Of a stretch of DNA of 64,000 bases, positions 53,592 through 61,857 are shown piece by piece. The first letter of the stretch is position 1. Every line of letters begins with the position of its first letter. Below the pieces are notes generated by a model. It saw nothing but the letters and a program-made list of their open reading frames with translations. It did no database searches and was not told the DNA's origin. Source of the stretch: JAIVJG01 sp964236735. Lineage in GTDB: Bacteria; Acidobacteriota; Blastocatellia; Pyrinomonadales; Pyrinomonadaceae. A program made the position numbers and the translations under genes. The stretch is taken from positions 1-64,000 of the forward strand of contig CAXSFM010000006.1 of assembly GCA_964236735.1 (NCBI GenBank), written 5' to 3'.

Positions 53592-55011
53592 TTTCTCCGC
53601 CAAAACTTTTCAGCCTTTCAGCCCCTCTCTTTCCGGCGCGCGTCGTCAAGGCCAGCAGCACAGCGGCGAGTGTGCCGATGCACGCGCTGACGATGAAGGC
53701 CGTCGCCGGGCCGTACATTTTCCAGAGCCAGCCCATCAGGAGCGACGCGGGCAGCACCGTGATGCCGAAGGCGAGATTATAGAGGCCGTAGGCCGTGCCG
53801 CGTTGTTCCGGTCGCACGAGGTCTGCGACGAGAGCTTTCTCCGCGCCTTCCGCGAGTCCAAAGTAAATGCCGTAGATGAGAAAGAGCGTCCATGCCCCGC
53901 CCGGCGTCGAGACGAAAGCGAAGCCGAGATAGACTGCGGCGTAGAGCAGCCAGCCGGAGACGATCAAAGTCTTGCGCCCGATTCTGTCCGAGAGATCGCC
54001 GCCGATTAAGGAACTTGCGACCTTGCTGACGTGCAACGCCGCCCACAACAGCAGCGCGTTCTTGATCGAGATGCCCGCATCCCTCGCGCGCAGGATGAGA
54101 AAAGCATCGGACGAATTCGAGAGCGTGAAGAGCGCAACGAGGACGAGAAACCATTTGAAGTTCGCATCGAAGCCTCTCAACGTGAAGTGCGGGAGCGGCG
54201 CGCTCGCAAGCGTCTGCGTAGCGTTCGCGAGTTGTGGCTGCGGCGTCGCCATCGCGTTCAGATGCTTCGTAGTTGTCGTTGCTGATGTTGTCGTCGTCTC
54301 TGCTGATGTGTCTGCTGCCGGCGCGCGTTTGGTCTCGCGCACCGCGAAGATGACGACGAGCATCGCGACGAAGGCGGGCACGGAGGCGAAGAGGAAAATC
54401 TTCGTGTAGTCGTGAGCCGTCGGCGCGTTCGTGTTCGACGCCACGAGCAGGAGCGCACAGTAGCCGATGAGCGGGCCGATGACTGCGCCCGTGTGATCCA
54501 TCGCGCGGTGAAAACCGAAGGCCAGGCCGCGCTCGGCGACGGGCGCGGCGTCGGCGATCATCGCGTCGCGCGGCGCGGTGCGAATGCCTTTGCCGACGCG
54601 ATCCGTGAAACGCACGACGAGCACTTGATACCAGTTCGTCGTGAAGGCGAGAAGCGGGCGCACGACGCTCGCCAATCCATAGCCGAAGACGACGAGACTC
54701 TTGCGACGATTCAGACGGTCGCTGATGTAGCCGGAGAAAAGTTTAAGAAGGCTTGAGACCGACTCCGCCATGCCCTCAATTGCGCCGACCGCGCCGGGCG
54801 ATGCGCCGAGCGTGATGAGGAGAAAGGCCGGCAGCAGCGGATAGATAATCTCGCTCGAAGCGTCGTTCAAAAGGCTGACGATGCTGATGGCGAAGACGTT
54901 GCGCGGCAGGCGTCGGTAACGCCCCCAGAGTCCGCGCGTTGATTCGTCGAGCCGTCCCGCTTGCACGCGCGCGTCGTAGGCGTCTGAGGCGTCGGTGTCT
55001 GTCTCAGCCAT
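53569..55011 (-). CDS. Major facilitator superfamily transporter
   Basis: This 480-aa protein starts at ATG 55011. About 12 membrane helices are visible. The loop 2-3 motif appears as GYISDRLNRRKSLVVFGYGL and again in the second half as GGDLSDRIGRKTLIVSGWLL. FTDRVGKGIRTAPRDAMIAD is typical of a subgroup of MFS proteins with unknown substrate. A Thr-rich central linker (ETTTTSATTTTKH) separates the halves. No substrate can be assigned. The small membrane protein at 55022-55255 lies 11 bp upstream on the same strand. Confidence 0.9.
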   Translation of the reverse strand: MAETDTDASDAYDARVQAGRLDESTRGLWGRYRRLPRNVFAISIVSLLNDASSEIIYPLLPAFLLITLGASPGAVGAIEGMAESVSSLLKLFSGYISDRLNRRKSLVVFGYGLASVVRPLLAFTTNWYQVLVVRFTDRVGKGIRTAPRDAMIADAAPVAERGLAFGFHRAMDHTGAVIGPLIGYCALLLVASNTNAPTAHDYTKIFLFASVPAFVAMLVVIFAVRETKRAPAADTSAETTTTSATTTTKHLNAMATPQPQLANATQTLASAPLPHFTLRGFDANFKWFLVLVALFTLSNSSDAFLILRARDAGISIKNALLLWAALHVSKVASSLIGGDLSDRIGRKTLIVSGWLLYAAVYLGFAFVSTPGGAWTLFLIYGIYFGLAEGAEKALVADLVRPEQRGTAYGLYNLAFGITVLPASLLMGWLWKMYGPATAFIVSACIGTLAAVLLALTTRAGKRGAERLKSFGGEITKAGNG

Positions 55012-55021
55012 CAAGTTGTTG

Positions 55022-55255
55022 TTAGCGTGCGGGGCGCGAAGAGGGGCGCGTCGCCGCGTTGCGATTCTGCGCCGGCGAGCTATTCGTCAAGCTCGAACCG
55101 TACCACCACCACGCCAGCGCGCCCGCCAGCAATGCGAACAGCAACGCGCCGATGAGAGCCAGCCGAATCGCCATCCGCAGCACGCGCTTGACGACGAAGA
55201 AGAAGACCGCGAAACCGATAACGGCGGCGATGATGGCAGTGAGTTGGATACTCAT
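55022..55255 (-). CDS. Small membrane protein of unknown function
   Basis: This 77-aa protein has two adjacent hydrophobic helices (LTAIIAAVIGFAVFFFVVK and LALIGALLFALLAGALAWW) and a polar tail rich in Asn, Ala, Arg and Ser. I do not recognise the family. It ends 11 bp before the MFS start and is probably co-transcribed with it, so it may be an accessory subunit or simply a neighbour. Confidence 0.65.
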   Translation of the reverse strand: MSIQLTAIIAAVIGFAVFFFVVKRVLRMAIRLALIGALLFALLAGALAWWWYGSSLTNSSPAQNRNAATRPSSRPAR

Positions 55256-55265
55256 AATGAATTTT

Positions 55266-55384
55266 AGAAGACAGTAGGCAGTGGGCAGAAGGCAGTCAAA
55301 ACGTATGAAGTTGACTCTTCAGTTGTGCGCGTCGGCAAACGCTTCTTGACTGCCTTCTGCCTTCTGCCCACTGCCTACTGCTTT
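55266..55384. repeat. Intergenic hairpin of GGCAGTA/GGGCAGA words overlapping the queF end
   Basis: The left arm, AGACAGTAGGCAGTGGGCAG, begins at about 55269, and the complementary right arm (GCCTTCTGCCCACTGCCTAC) ends at about 55379. The arms match over about 30 bp across a 47-bp loop. The queF stop (CAG TAG GCAG on the minus strand) is inside the right arm. The word family differs from the TGATGAG type. Confidence 0.8.
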
Positions 55385-55797
55385 TTGTAGCTCGCGCGCA
55401 CCACCGTCTTGATGTTGCCGCGCACGTTGAAGTCGCCTTCGAGTTCGACGGCGAGCGGGTCGCACGCCTGCACGAAGTCTTCGAGGATGACGTTGATGAC
55501 GTGCTCGTGAAAAATTTTCACTTCGCGGAACGAGTTGACGTAGAGCTTGAGGCTCTTGAGTTCGATGCAACGCTCGTTGGGCACGTATTCGAGACGCAGC
55601 GTGGCGAAGTCCGGGAAGTCCGAGAAGGGGCAGACGCAGGTGAACTCAGGCATCTCGAAGCGGACGCTCACCTCGCGCCCCGCGTACTCGTAAGGGAATG
55701 TGTCGAGCGGGTAAAGTTTCATCTCCGCGCGCGTCGTCGGGCGGATGTCGAGTCCCTGCTGATTGACGTTTGGAAGCGTCGCTTCGGTCACTGACAT
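55375..55797 (-). CDS. queF: NADPH-dependent 7-cyano-7-deazaguanine (preQ0) reductase
   Basis: This 140-aa protein starts at ATG 55797, preceded by AAGGAG. The frame upstream is open but unconserved. The QueF motif is FTCVCPFSDFPDFATLRLEY, holding the Cys nucleophile that forms the thioimide with preQ0, followed by ERCIELKSLKLYVNSFREVK (the E-x-K-S-L-K-x-Y NADPH/substrate segment) and FHEHVINVILEDF. The length fits the short YkvM (type I) form. It makes preQ1 for queuosine in tRNA. No other que genes are nearby. Its last codons and stop lie within a hairpin repeat. Confidence 0.95.
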   Translation of the reverse strand: MSVTEATLPNVNQQGLDIRPTTRAEMKLYPLDTFPYEYAGREVSVRFEMPEFTCVCPFSDFPDFATLRLEYVPNERCIELKSLKLYVNSFREVKIFHEHVINVILEDFVQACDPLAVELEGDFNVRGNIKTVVRASYKKQ

Positions 55798-56001
55798 TTG
55801 ATCATTGCTCCTTGAAAAACAGAGTGCGAATCTTACCTGACTCGCGCGCGGGGCAGCAACCGGCATTGAAATACGGCGCGGGCGTGAATCGCGCAGCCGA
55901 AAAAAAGAGGAGGCGGCGCATAAACGCCTGCCTCCCTATCTTGAGCTTTAGCGACGCGCGATGAATGACACGGTCGCCGGCTCCAGCTTTCTTTCGGACA
56001 C

Positions 56002-56838
56002 CTACCTGTTCAGGTTGGAGTTCTTATTCATGTTGGAGTTCATGTTGGAGTTCATGTTCATGTTCGAGTTTTTGTTCTTGCTCTTATTCATGTTCATGTT
56101 GGAGTTCATGTTCGACATGTTGCTGTTCATGTTTCCACCCATGTTGGAATTCATGCCGCTCATGTTCGAGTTCATGTTACTGCCCATGTTCGAGTTCATG
56201 TTGCTGCCCGAACCCATGCCCATCTTGCCTTTCATGCCCATCATGCTGCTCATCATCTCGCGCGCCATGCTGAGATGCATTTGCACGGTCGGCAGAGTCT
56301 TCGTGGCGAAGGCTTTGGTATCGGCGTCGCCGCCCTTGCTGCCCTCTTCCATGAAAAGCTTCTCCATCTTTTCGTGATCCTTGACGCCCGCGTTCTTGAT
56401 GTACTCGCGGTCGAAGTCCGCGCCGTTGAGCGTCATCATTTTGGTCATCATGGCCTGCATCTTGGCGTCCGGCGCGGTCGGCAGCGTGACGCCTTTGCTC
56501 GATGCGATTTGCATCAACTCGGTGTTGGCCGCCGTGTGATCGTCAATCATTTTCTGCGCGTATGTCTTCACGCTGTCGCTCGAAGAATGTTGCAGCGCGG
56601 CCTCCGCCATCTTCACTTCGGCCATCCCGCCCTGCGCCGCCATCATCATGAACTTTTTGTCAGTCGAATTGAGCGACATCATCATGCCGCCCTTGCCGGA
56701 CTTCATGTTCGAGTTCATGTTTGAGTTCGAGTTCATGTTCTGCTCCTGCGGCGCGGCGACGGCGGCGAACATGACGCCCATCAATGCGAATATTCCGAGT
56801 CCCGCGAGTGTCTGTGCGATGATTCCTGACTTTCTCAT
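56002..56838 (-). CDS. DUF4142 protein with Met/Asn/Ser repeat tail
   Basis: This 278-aa protein has a signal peptide at 1-29 (AGLGIFALMGVMFAAVAAP). Residues about 55-195 are a four-helix ferritin-like DUF4142 domain (STDKKFMMMAAQGGMAEVKM, TYAQKMIDDHTAANTELMQI, REYIKNAGVKDHEKMEKLF). A 75-residue tail from about 205 is composed of Asn-Met-Asn-Ser repeats with Gly and Lys spacers, and a shorter block precedes the domain. Met makes up a large share of the tail. Family role is unknown; DUF4142 proteins are often extracytoplasmic stress proteins. A metal-binding or low-complexity matrix role is inference. Confidence 0.88.
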   Translation of the reverse strand: MRKSGIIAQTLAGLGIFALMGVMFAAVAAPQEQNMNSNSNMNSNMKSGKGGMMMSLNSTDKKFMMMAAQGGMAEVKMAEAALQHSSSDSVKTYAQKMIDDHTAANTELMQIASSKGVTLPTAPDAKMQAMMTKMMTLNGADFDREYIKNAGVKDHEKMEKLFMEEGSKGGDADTKAFATKTLPTVQMHLSMAREMMSSMMGMKGKMGMGSGSNMNSNMGSNMNSNMSGMNSNMGGNMNSNMSNMNSNMNMNKSKNKNSNMNMNSNMNSNMNKNSNLNR

Positions 56839-56928
56839 TTCTGCTTCTCCTTGAATGTTGTTGCGAGTGTTACTGCCTTGCTGTCACATAAAAAGGGGCA
56901 GCCATTGCCACCCCTCATCCAAAACCGT

Positions 56929-57384
56929 CTAGGCGCTGGCTTCGTGCGCCTTCTTCATGCTGCTGATGCGGTCGTGCGCTTCTTTGACCTGACCATACTG
57001 TTTCTCAACCACTGTGCGGACGTTCGCGGGCAAGTCTGCGTCGAGAGCTTCCTTGTAGTTGCTCACGGCAGAGTCTTCGCCGCGCTCGCATTCGTTGATG
57101 ATCGCCGCGTCGTCTTTGCCCGTCACCGCTGACTTGATGTCAATCCAGCCGCGATGCAATGCGGCGGCGACGCTGCCCGTCTTTTCCGGGTCGCCGCCGA
57201 GACGCCGGACTTCCGTCTGCAACTCGCCTGAAAATTGTGAACGCTGTTGCCCGTAAGTGTGAAAGAGCGTTTTGAGTTCGCTGTTCGCGACGCCGTCGGC
57301 GGCGGTCTGGAAACCGTTCTGACCATCCTTACACGTTTCGATTAAGCCGTTGAGTGTCGAAATCACATCGTCGTTGCTTGCCAT
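56929..57384 (-). CDS. PA2169-family four-helix-bundle protein (DUF2383)
   Basis: This 151-aa protein has four amphipathic helices: VISTLNGLIETCKDGQNGFQ, KTLFHTYGQQRSQFSGELQT, GSVAAALHRGWIDIKSAVTG and ECERGEDSAVSNYKEALDAD, ending with a Lys/Glu-rich helix. The E-R-G-E-D-x-x-x-x-x-Y-x-x-A motif is the signature of DUF2383/PA2169 proteins, which are ferritin-like in fold and often stress-induced. Lying next to a DUF4142 gene of similar fold suggests common stress regulation. Confidence 0.87.
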   Translation of the reverse strand: MASNDDVISTLNGLIETCKDGQNGFQTAADGVANSELKTLFHTYGQQRSQFSGELQTEVRRLGGDPEKTGSVAAALHRGWIDIKSAVTGKDDAAIINECERGEDSAVSNYKEALDADLPANVRTVVEKQYGQVKEAHDRISSMKKAHEASA

Positions 57385-57472
57385 TGAAATTTTCTCCTTG
57401 TGTGTGTCCCCTTGAATAAGAGCAGTCTGCCGCGACTTCGCGCGTCGAGTGCTGCCCCACTAACAAAACTTA

Positions 57473-58249
57473 CTATGCGCTTCTCATCATCGGCGCGACG
57501 CTGCCGCCCTTGCCGATGGCAAAAAATTTGATAAGCACGAGTCCGGCGATGAATCCGCCGACGTGCGCCGCGTAAGCCACGCCGCCTTCCTGCGCTCCGC
57601 CGCCGAGAATGCCGAGGCCGCTGACAACTTGAAAAACAAACCATAGCCCGATGGCGACGTAGGCCGGCACAGTCGTCAGGATGCGTAGCAGGATGACGCG
57701 CACCTGCCGCTTCGGGTAGAGCAGGATGTAGCCGCCGAGCACGCCTGAGATTGCGCCCGATGCGCCGAGACTCGGCACGAGCAAACCCGAAGGATTTTGC
57801 GCCAGCACCGCCGTCGAGAAGACGTGCGCGAGCGACGCGATGACGCCGCAGACGAGATAAAAAATCGCGTAACGAAAATGCCCCAGACGGTCTTCGATGT
57901 TGTCGCCGAATATCCAGAGGAAGAGCATGTTGCCTAAAATGTGTGCCCAACCGCCGTGCATGAACATCGAAGTCAAAAGCGTCAGATAGACGCTGCCGGG
58001 CGTCGGTTGCAGTCCCGGTATGGGAATGCGCTGGTGCGTCACAGGCTCGACCACTTCCCGGTCGGGCGTCGTCACGTCGCGCCCCGTCACAATCTCCTGC
58101 GGCACGGTCGAGAACGAATAAGTGAACTTATCGTTGTTGCCCATCCCCTGCAAAAAGACAAAGACGAGAAGGTTGACGGCGATGATGATGTAGTTGACGT
58201 AGGGCGCGATGGTGCGGTCTGAATTGTCGTCGCCAATGGGGAAGATCAT
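57473..58249 (-). CDS. Rhomboid-family intramembrane serine protease
   Basis: This 258-aa protein starts at ATG 58249. It has six or seven helices. The catalytic Ser164 lies in VPSLGASGAISGVLGGY and His229 in AYAAHVGGFIAGLVLIKF. The HGGWAHILGNMLFLWIFGDN loop near 98-117 supplies the usual His-Asn oxyanion region. A 40-residue periplasmic or loop insertion (residues 38-80) follows TM1. Function: cleavage of single-pass membrane proteins; substrate unknown. The last 12 residues are cytoplasmic. Confidence 0.93.
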   Translation of the reverse strand: MIFPIGDDNSDRTIAPYVNYIIIAVNLLVFVFLQGMGNNDKFTYSFSTVPQEIVTGRDVTTPDREVVEPVTHQRIPIPGLQPTPGSVYLTLLTSMFMHGGWAHILGNMLFLWIFGDNIEDRLGHFRYAIFYLVCGVIASLAHVFSTAVLAQNPSGLLVPSLGASGAISGVLGGYILLYPKRQVRVILLRILTTVPAYVAIGLWFVFQVVSGLGILGGGAQEGGVAYAAHVGGFIAGLVLIKFFAIGKGGSVAPMMRSA

Positions 58250-58397
58250 TGTGCCGTCCTTTGCGCGTGCCGCCCGCTCAAGCTGATAACTCTCAACACA
58301 GCCGCGCACGTCGCCGTTCTCTCAGCCGATTTCAGCGTGGCTTCAATCGCACGTATTCGCCTTAAAAATGATTCTCAAAACTCAGGATGCTGATATG

Positions 58398-58529
58398 TTA
58401 TGCATCCTTCGTTCCGCACAACTCAATCACGTCGAAATAGCGTCGTCGCGCAGTCTTTTCCATGATTTGCTGAACTTTAGCCCAATCATCTGCCGGAAGT
58501 TTCGCGGGAGTGTCAAGACTTGTTCTCAT
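58398..58529 (-). CDS. Possible small ORF of 43 aa
   Basis: ATG 58529 to TAA 58398 encodes 43 residues with an even, soluble composition, for example TPAKLPADDWAKVQQIMEK and RRRYFDVIELCG. There is no visible ribosome-binding site and I do not recognise a family. It could be a truncated antitoxin-like remnant or chance. Low confidence. Confidence 0.25.
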   Translation of the reverse strand: MRTSLDTPAKLPADDWAKVQQIMEKTARRRYFDVIELCGTKDA

Positions 58530-58577
58530 ACGGCGAACTGAGTGACCGCACGTTTTTGTTTCGCACGATTGGTTTTC

Positions 58578-58630
58578 CTTCGCGCCTTTGCGTGAAAATT
58601 CATCTCACGCAAAGGCGCAAAGGCGCGAAG
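58578..58630. repeat. Hairpin of GCAAAGGCGC words
   Basis: The left arm, CTTCGCGCCTTTGCGTGA, pairs with TCACGCAAAGGCGCAAAGGC plus GCGAAG on the right, separated by about 10 bp. It lies about 15 bp downstream of the symporter stop. The same word occurs at 62577-62626 near tlyA. Confidence 0.75.
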
Positions 58631-58645
58631 AATGATGAAAGAAGT

Positions 58646-60010
58646 TTAGTCTCCCATTCTCGCCGCATCGGCGAAGGCCGGTTCGCCTGATGCGAGGTCG
58701 AGACGGATTTCATCCGGCGTGCCGAAGACGCGCGCGCGTGCATCGTCGAACTCGCCTTCCCAGCGCGCGACGACGACAGTGGCGAGACAGTTGCCGATGA
58801 CGTTGACGCTCGTGCGTCCCATGTCCATCAATTCGTCCACGCCAAAAATGACGGCGACGCCGATGGGGCCGATGTTCTCCGGCAGGAAGGTGTTCAAGGT
58901 CGCCAGCAGAATCACGAGCGACGCGCGCGGCACGGCGGCCACGCCTTTAGAAGTAAGCATCAGTGCCAGCATCATTGTGATCTGTCTGCCGATGCCCATG
59001 TGTGCCATGCCTGAGCCTTCCGCCGCCTGCGCGACGAAGACCGACGCCATCGCGAGATACAAAGTCGTGCCGTCGAGGTTGAAACTGTAGCCCGTCGGCA
59101 TCACGAAGCCGACGATGCGCGGCGGCACGCCCAGACGCTCCATCGCCTCCATCGCTTTCGGCAGCGCGGACTCGCTGCTCGTCGTCGCGAACGCAATCGT
59201 CGCCGGCTCTCTCACAGCCTTGATGAACTTCCCGATGGGCACGCGCGCAATGAGCGCGACCGCGCCGAGCACGACGACGATGAAGACGACGAGCGCGAGA
59301 TAAAGCGAGCCGATGAGGAGTCCGAGATTCTTGAGCACGCCCAAGCCCTGCGTCGCGATGGTGTGCGCCATCGCCGCGCCAACGCCGATGGGTGCGAACA
59401 TCATCACGTAGCTCGTGAAGCGAAACATAATCTGCGAGAGACTCTCCATCGCGCGCAGCACGGGTTTGCCCTTCTCGCCAATCGCCGTCAGAGCCATCGC
59501 GAACAGCACGGAGAAGGCAACGATCTGCAACACGTCTCCGCGCACCATCGCATCAATCACGCTCGCGGGGAAAATATGCACGAGCGTTTCGACGAGCGTC
59601 TTCGGATGATTCTCGCCGATCTTTGTCGCGACTTCAGTGCTCGCGGCGACGAGTTGGACGCCCACGCCCGGCTTAATCAGATTGACGACGGCAAGGCCGA
59701 TGAAAAGCGCGGCGGTCGTCACGATCTCGAAATAGAGCAGAGCCTTCGCGCCCATCCGCCCGACTTTTTTCAAGTCACCGCCGCCCGCGATGCCCACCAC
59801 CAGCGTCGAGAAGACGAGCGGCGCGATGATGGACTTAATCAGATTCAGAAAAATGTCGCGCAGGAAATAAACTCTGTCGCCAAATCCGGGTATGTAATAA
59901 CCGAGCACGCCGCCCACCACCAGCCCGATCATAATCCACGCCGTCAGAGACAGACGCCACCAAGCCTTTGCTTCGCCCTTCGTCACCATCGTGTTGTTCA
60001 GGTTAGCCAT
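58646..60010 (-). CDS. Dicarboxylate/amino-acid:cation symporter (DAACS family)
   Basis: This 454-aa protein has the DAACS layout: about eight membrane helices plus two re-entrant loops. Markers are FATTSSESALPKAMEAMERL (hairpin 1 Ser-rich), VMPTGYSFNLDGTTLYLAMA (the N-x-D-G-T motif) and LTSKGVAAVPRASLVILLAT. It exchanges C4-dicarboxylates, glutamate or aspartate with Na+ or H+. ATG 60010 was chosen. A TGATAAG-type repeat separates it from the NAD kinase gene. Confidence 0.93.
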   Translation of the reverse strand: MANLNNTMVTKGEAKAWWRLSLTAWIMIGLVVGGVLGYYIPGFGDRVYFLRDIFLNLIKSIIAPLVFSTLVVGIAGGGDLKKVGRMGAKALLYFEIVTTAALFIGLAVVNLIKPGVGVQLVAASTEVATKIGENHPKTLVETLVHIFPASVIDAMVRGDVLQIVAFSVLFAMALTAIGEKGKPVLRAMESLSQIMFRFTSYVMMFAPIGVGAAMAHTIATQGLGVLKNLGLLIGSLYLALVVFIVVVLGAVALIARVPIGKFIKAVREPATIAFATTSSESALPKAMEAMERLGVPPRIVGFVMPTGYSFNLDGTTLYLAMASVFVAQAAEGSGMAHMGIGRQITMMLALMLTSKGVAAVPRASLVILLATLNTFLPENIGPIGVAVIFGVDELMDMGRTSVNVIGNCLATVVVARWEGEFDDARARVFGTPDEIRLDLASGEPAFADAARMGD

Positions 60011-60016
60011 ATAAAA

Positions 60017-60084
60017 AGTGATAAGTGATAAGTGATAAGTGATGAGTAAAGATTTTTCTCTTATCGCTCATCACTTTCTTATCA
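60017..60084. repeat. Intergenic word repeat of the GTGATAAG family
   Basis: Four tandem GTGATAA units near 60018-60045 face complementary CTTATCGCTCATCAC near 60058-60074, forming a hairpin. The nadK stop (AGA TGA TAAG on the minus strand) falls in the outer right edge. The unit is related to the TGATGAG words at 12188 and 13222. Confidence 0.75.
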
Positions 60085-60963
60085 TCTTCCCCAACGAAGT
60101 TTGTTACGCAGCACGTCGAAGTAGTTGCGCGTGCTGGCTTGTATGAGATTGAAAGTCATGGCGCTCTTGCGGACGTGGACGCGGTCTTCGACTTCGAGCG
60201 GCAAACCGATCTGCCCGTCGAGCGTCAAGGCCACGTCTTCTTTGGTCTTCAAGACGAACTCGAATTTCGATTCGTCCGAAACGACGAGCGGGCGATTAGA
60301 GAGCGTATGCGGGCAGATGGGCGTAATCACCACCGCGTTCATCGAAGGATAGATGACGGGGCCGCCCGCCGAAAGGTTGTAGGCGGTCGAACCCGTCGGC
60401 GTCGAGATAATCAAGCCGTCGGCGCGAAAGCGATTGACGAACTGCTTGTCAATCCACGTATCAATTTCGATGATGCGCGCGAGCGCCGACTTGCCGATCA
60501 CGACATCGTTAAGCACGCGCCCGCCAAGCACTCGCTCGTCGCCGCGATAAACTTCCGCCGACAGCATCAGACGGCTCTCAATCGTGTACGTCCCGGCGAG
60601 GACGGATTCGAGCGCGGGGATCAACTCGTCGCTGCTGAACTCCGCGAGGTAGCCGAACGTCCCGTAGTTGACGCCGAGCACAGGCACGCCGCGCTCGCCG
60701 ATCATGCGCGCCGTGGCGATCATCGTGCCGTCGCCGCCGAGGACGACGAGCAGGTCAACGCTCTCGACCAATTTTTCATACTCCAGCGTCTCGACCGCGC
60801 AACCCGTCTGCGCTTCCACCTCTTCGCGCTCCATGCGCGGCCCGCCGGCGACCGCGATGCCGTGCGCGGCGCACCACTCGACGAGGGCGCAGATGGTCTT
60901 CGTCGCCTCCGGTTGATGCGGCTTGACGAGCACGCCGACACGTCGAATTTCGGGTCTCAACAT
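60082..60963 (-). CDS. nadK: NAD kinase
   Basis: This 293-aa protein has GGDGT at residues 76-80, the ATP/NAD-binding motif. GVNYGTFGYLAEFSSDELIP, VLNDVVIGKSALARIIEID and ISTPTGSTAYNLSAGGPVIY match the family. ICPHTLSNRPLVVSDESKFE also matches, and the Asp of GGDG is the usual catalytic residue. It phosphorylates NAD+ to NADP+. It lies upstream of the symporter gene in the same direction with a repeat-filled gap, and is probably transcribed separately. Confidence 0.95.
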   Translation of the reverse strand: MLRPEIRRVGVLVKPHQPEATKTICALVEWCAAHGIAVAGGPRMEREEVEAQTGCAVETLEYEKLVESVDLLVVLGGDGTMIATARMIGERGVPVLGVNYGTFGYLAEFSSDELIPALESVLAGTYTIESRLMLSAEVYRGDERVLGGRVLNDVVIGKSALARIIEIDTWIDKQFVNRFRADGLIISTPTGSTAYNLSAGGPVIYPSMNAVVITPICPHTLSNRPLVVSDESKFEFVLKTKEDVALTLDGQIGLPLEVEDRVHVRKSAMTFNLIQASTRNYFDVLRNKLRWGR

Positions 60964-61163
60964 AGCGACGACAGAAGTGTTAACAGAAAACTTGACGCTG
61001 AGTTGGTGCGGGAGAAACGCCGTCTAATTTTGCTCATGCGCGACGCGGAACGACAGCGACGCGGAACGCTCAAAGCAAAATTATCCGACGACTAAAACGC
61101 TTAAAAATGATGCTGGAAAACTGTCGCGGATGATAGCCGCGCCCGCGCGTGAGTGTCAACGAA

Positions 61164-61255
61164 GAATAGAGGCTAGGTGCTAGGGGCTAGAGGCTAGGGA
61201 CTAGCAAAGGGACTTGTTTTCACTAGCCTCCAGCTTGCAGCCTCTAGTCTCTATC
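61164..61255. repeat. Intergenic hairpin of TAGAGGC words overlapping a stop codon
   Basis: The left arm (AATAGAGGCTAGGTGCTAGG continuing to about 61204) and the right arm (complement of TAGCCTCCAGCTTGCAGCCT, to about 61255) pair across a 16-bp loop. The stop of the zinc-ribbon protein is the first TAG of the right arm on the minus strand (GAC TAG AGGC). The word is the same as at 31130-31145. Confidence 0.8.
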
Positions 61256-61735
61256 TTTATAGACGGGAGCGAAGGTGCGCGTGGTGTGTTCGGTGACGCT
61301 GGAGATAGGGGAGATGGGAAGCGCGCTGATGCGTGCGGGGTTGAGTTCGGGCGCGCTCGCCTTTTTCGAGGAGGCGGCGCGGCGCGATTCTTTCCGCGTG
61401 CCGCCGATGCTTGCGCCGTCGCCAAGCACGCGCGACCAGAGCCGCATGAGCATGAAGACGGAGGCGATGATGGTGATGCCGCCTGCCGCCGCGATGGCGA
61501 CAATCGCGCCGAGAAATTCACGCCCGCGCGCCATGTCTGTGAGCGCGGCGAGCATTGAGACGAGGCCGATGACGACGATGAAAAACGTCGTCCCGCCAAT
61601 CGCCCACGCGACGCCGGCGGAGATGGCCGGGCGAGAGAATTCTTGTGCCTGCACGGGCAGAGACAAATTACCGCCGCAGCGTTTGCAGTAATTCAATTCC
61701 GACGTTGCTTCAGTTCCACAATGCGGGCAAAACAT
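61244..61735 (-). CDS. Zinc-ribbon membrane protein
   Basis: This 163-aa protein has an N-terminal zinc ribbon, MFCPHCGTEATSELNYCKRC, with two C-x-x-C pairs. Two membrane helices follow (GTTFFIVVIGLVSMLAALTD, FLGAIVAIAAAGGITIIASV), then a basic, Ser-rich cytoplasmic or periplasmic tail. Function is unknown; zinc-ribbon/TM proteins of this type are common and uncharacterised. The last three codons read into a repeat. Confidence 0.75.
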   Translation of the reverse strand: MFCPHCGTEATSELNYCKRCGGNLSLPVQAQEFSRPAISAGVAWAIGGTTFFIVVIGLVSMLAALTDMARGREFLGAIVAIAAAGGITIIASVFMLMRLWSRVLGDGASIGGTRKESRRAASSKKASAPELNPARISALPISPISSVTEHTTRTFAPVYKDRD

Positions 61736-61857
61736 TTTCGTCTTTCATCCTTCCTTTAACTGACTGACTTTTGACTACGACTTGCCATCAGCGAAAGTTC
61801 ACACGACGCGCGTGCCATCAACGATCCGGCGAGACTTATGCCCATCAGACGTGAAAA

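Larger units (their letters stand above)
58310..58645. other. 336-bp gap: small ORF candidate and GCAAAGGC hairpin
   Basis: The gap between the rhomboid and symporter genes contains a possible 43-codon minus-strand ORF (58398-58529) and a hairpin of CGCAAAGGCGC words (58578-58630), listed separately. No tRNA fold is visible. The rhomboid promoter should lie near 58250-58400. Confidence 0.6.

Noticed and set aside
55961..56377. Plus-strand frame rich in Phe/Met/Leu/Glu repeats opposite DUF4142
   Set aside because: It is the complement of the Asn-Met-Asn-Ser repeat DNA. The minus-strand reading has a signal peptide and a known domain; this one has neither.
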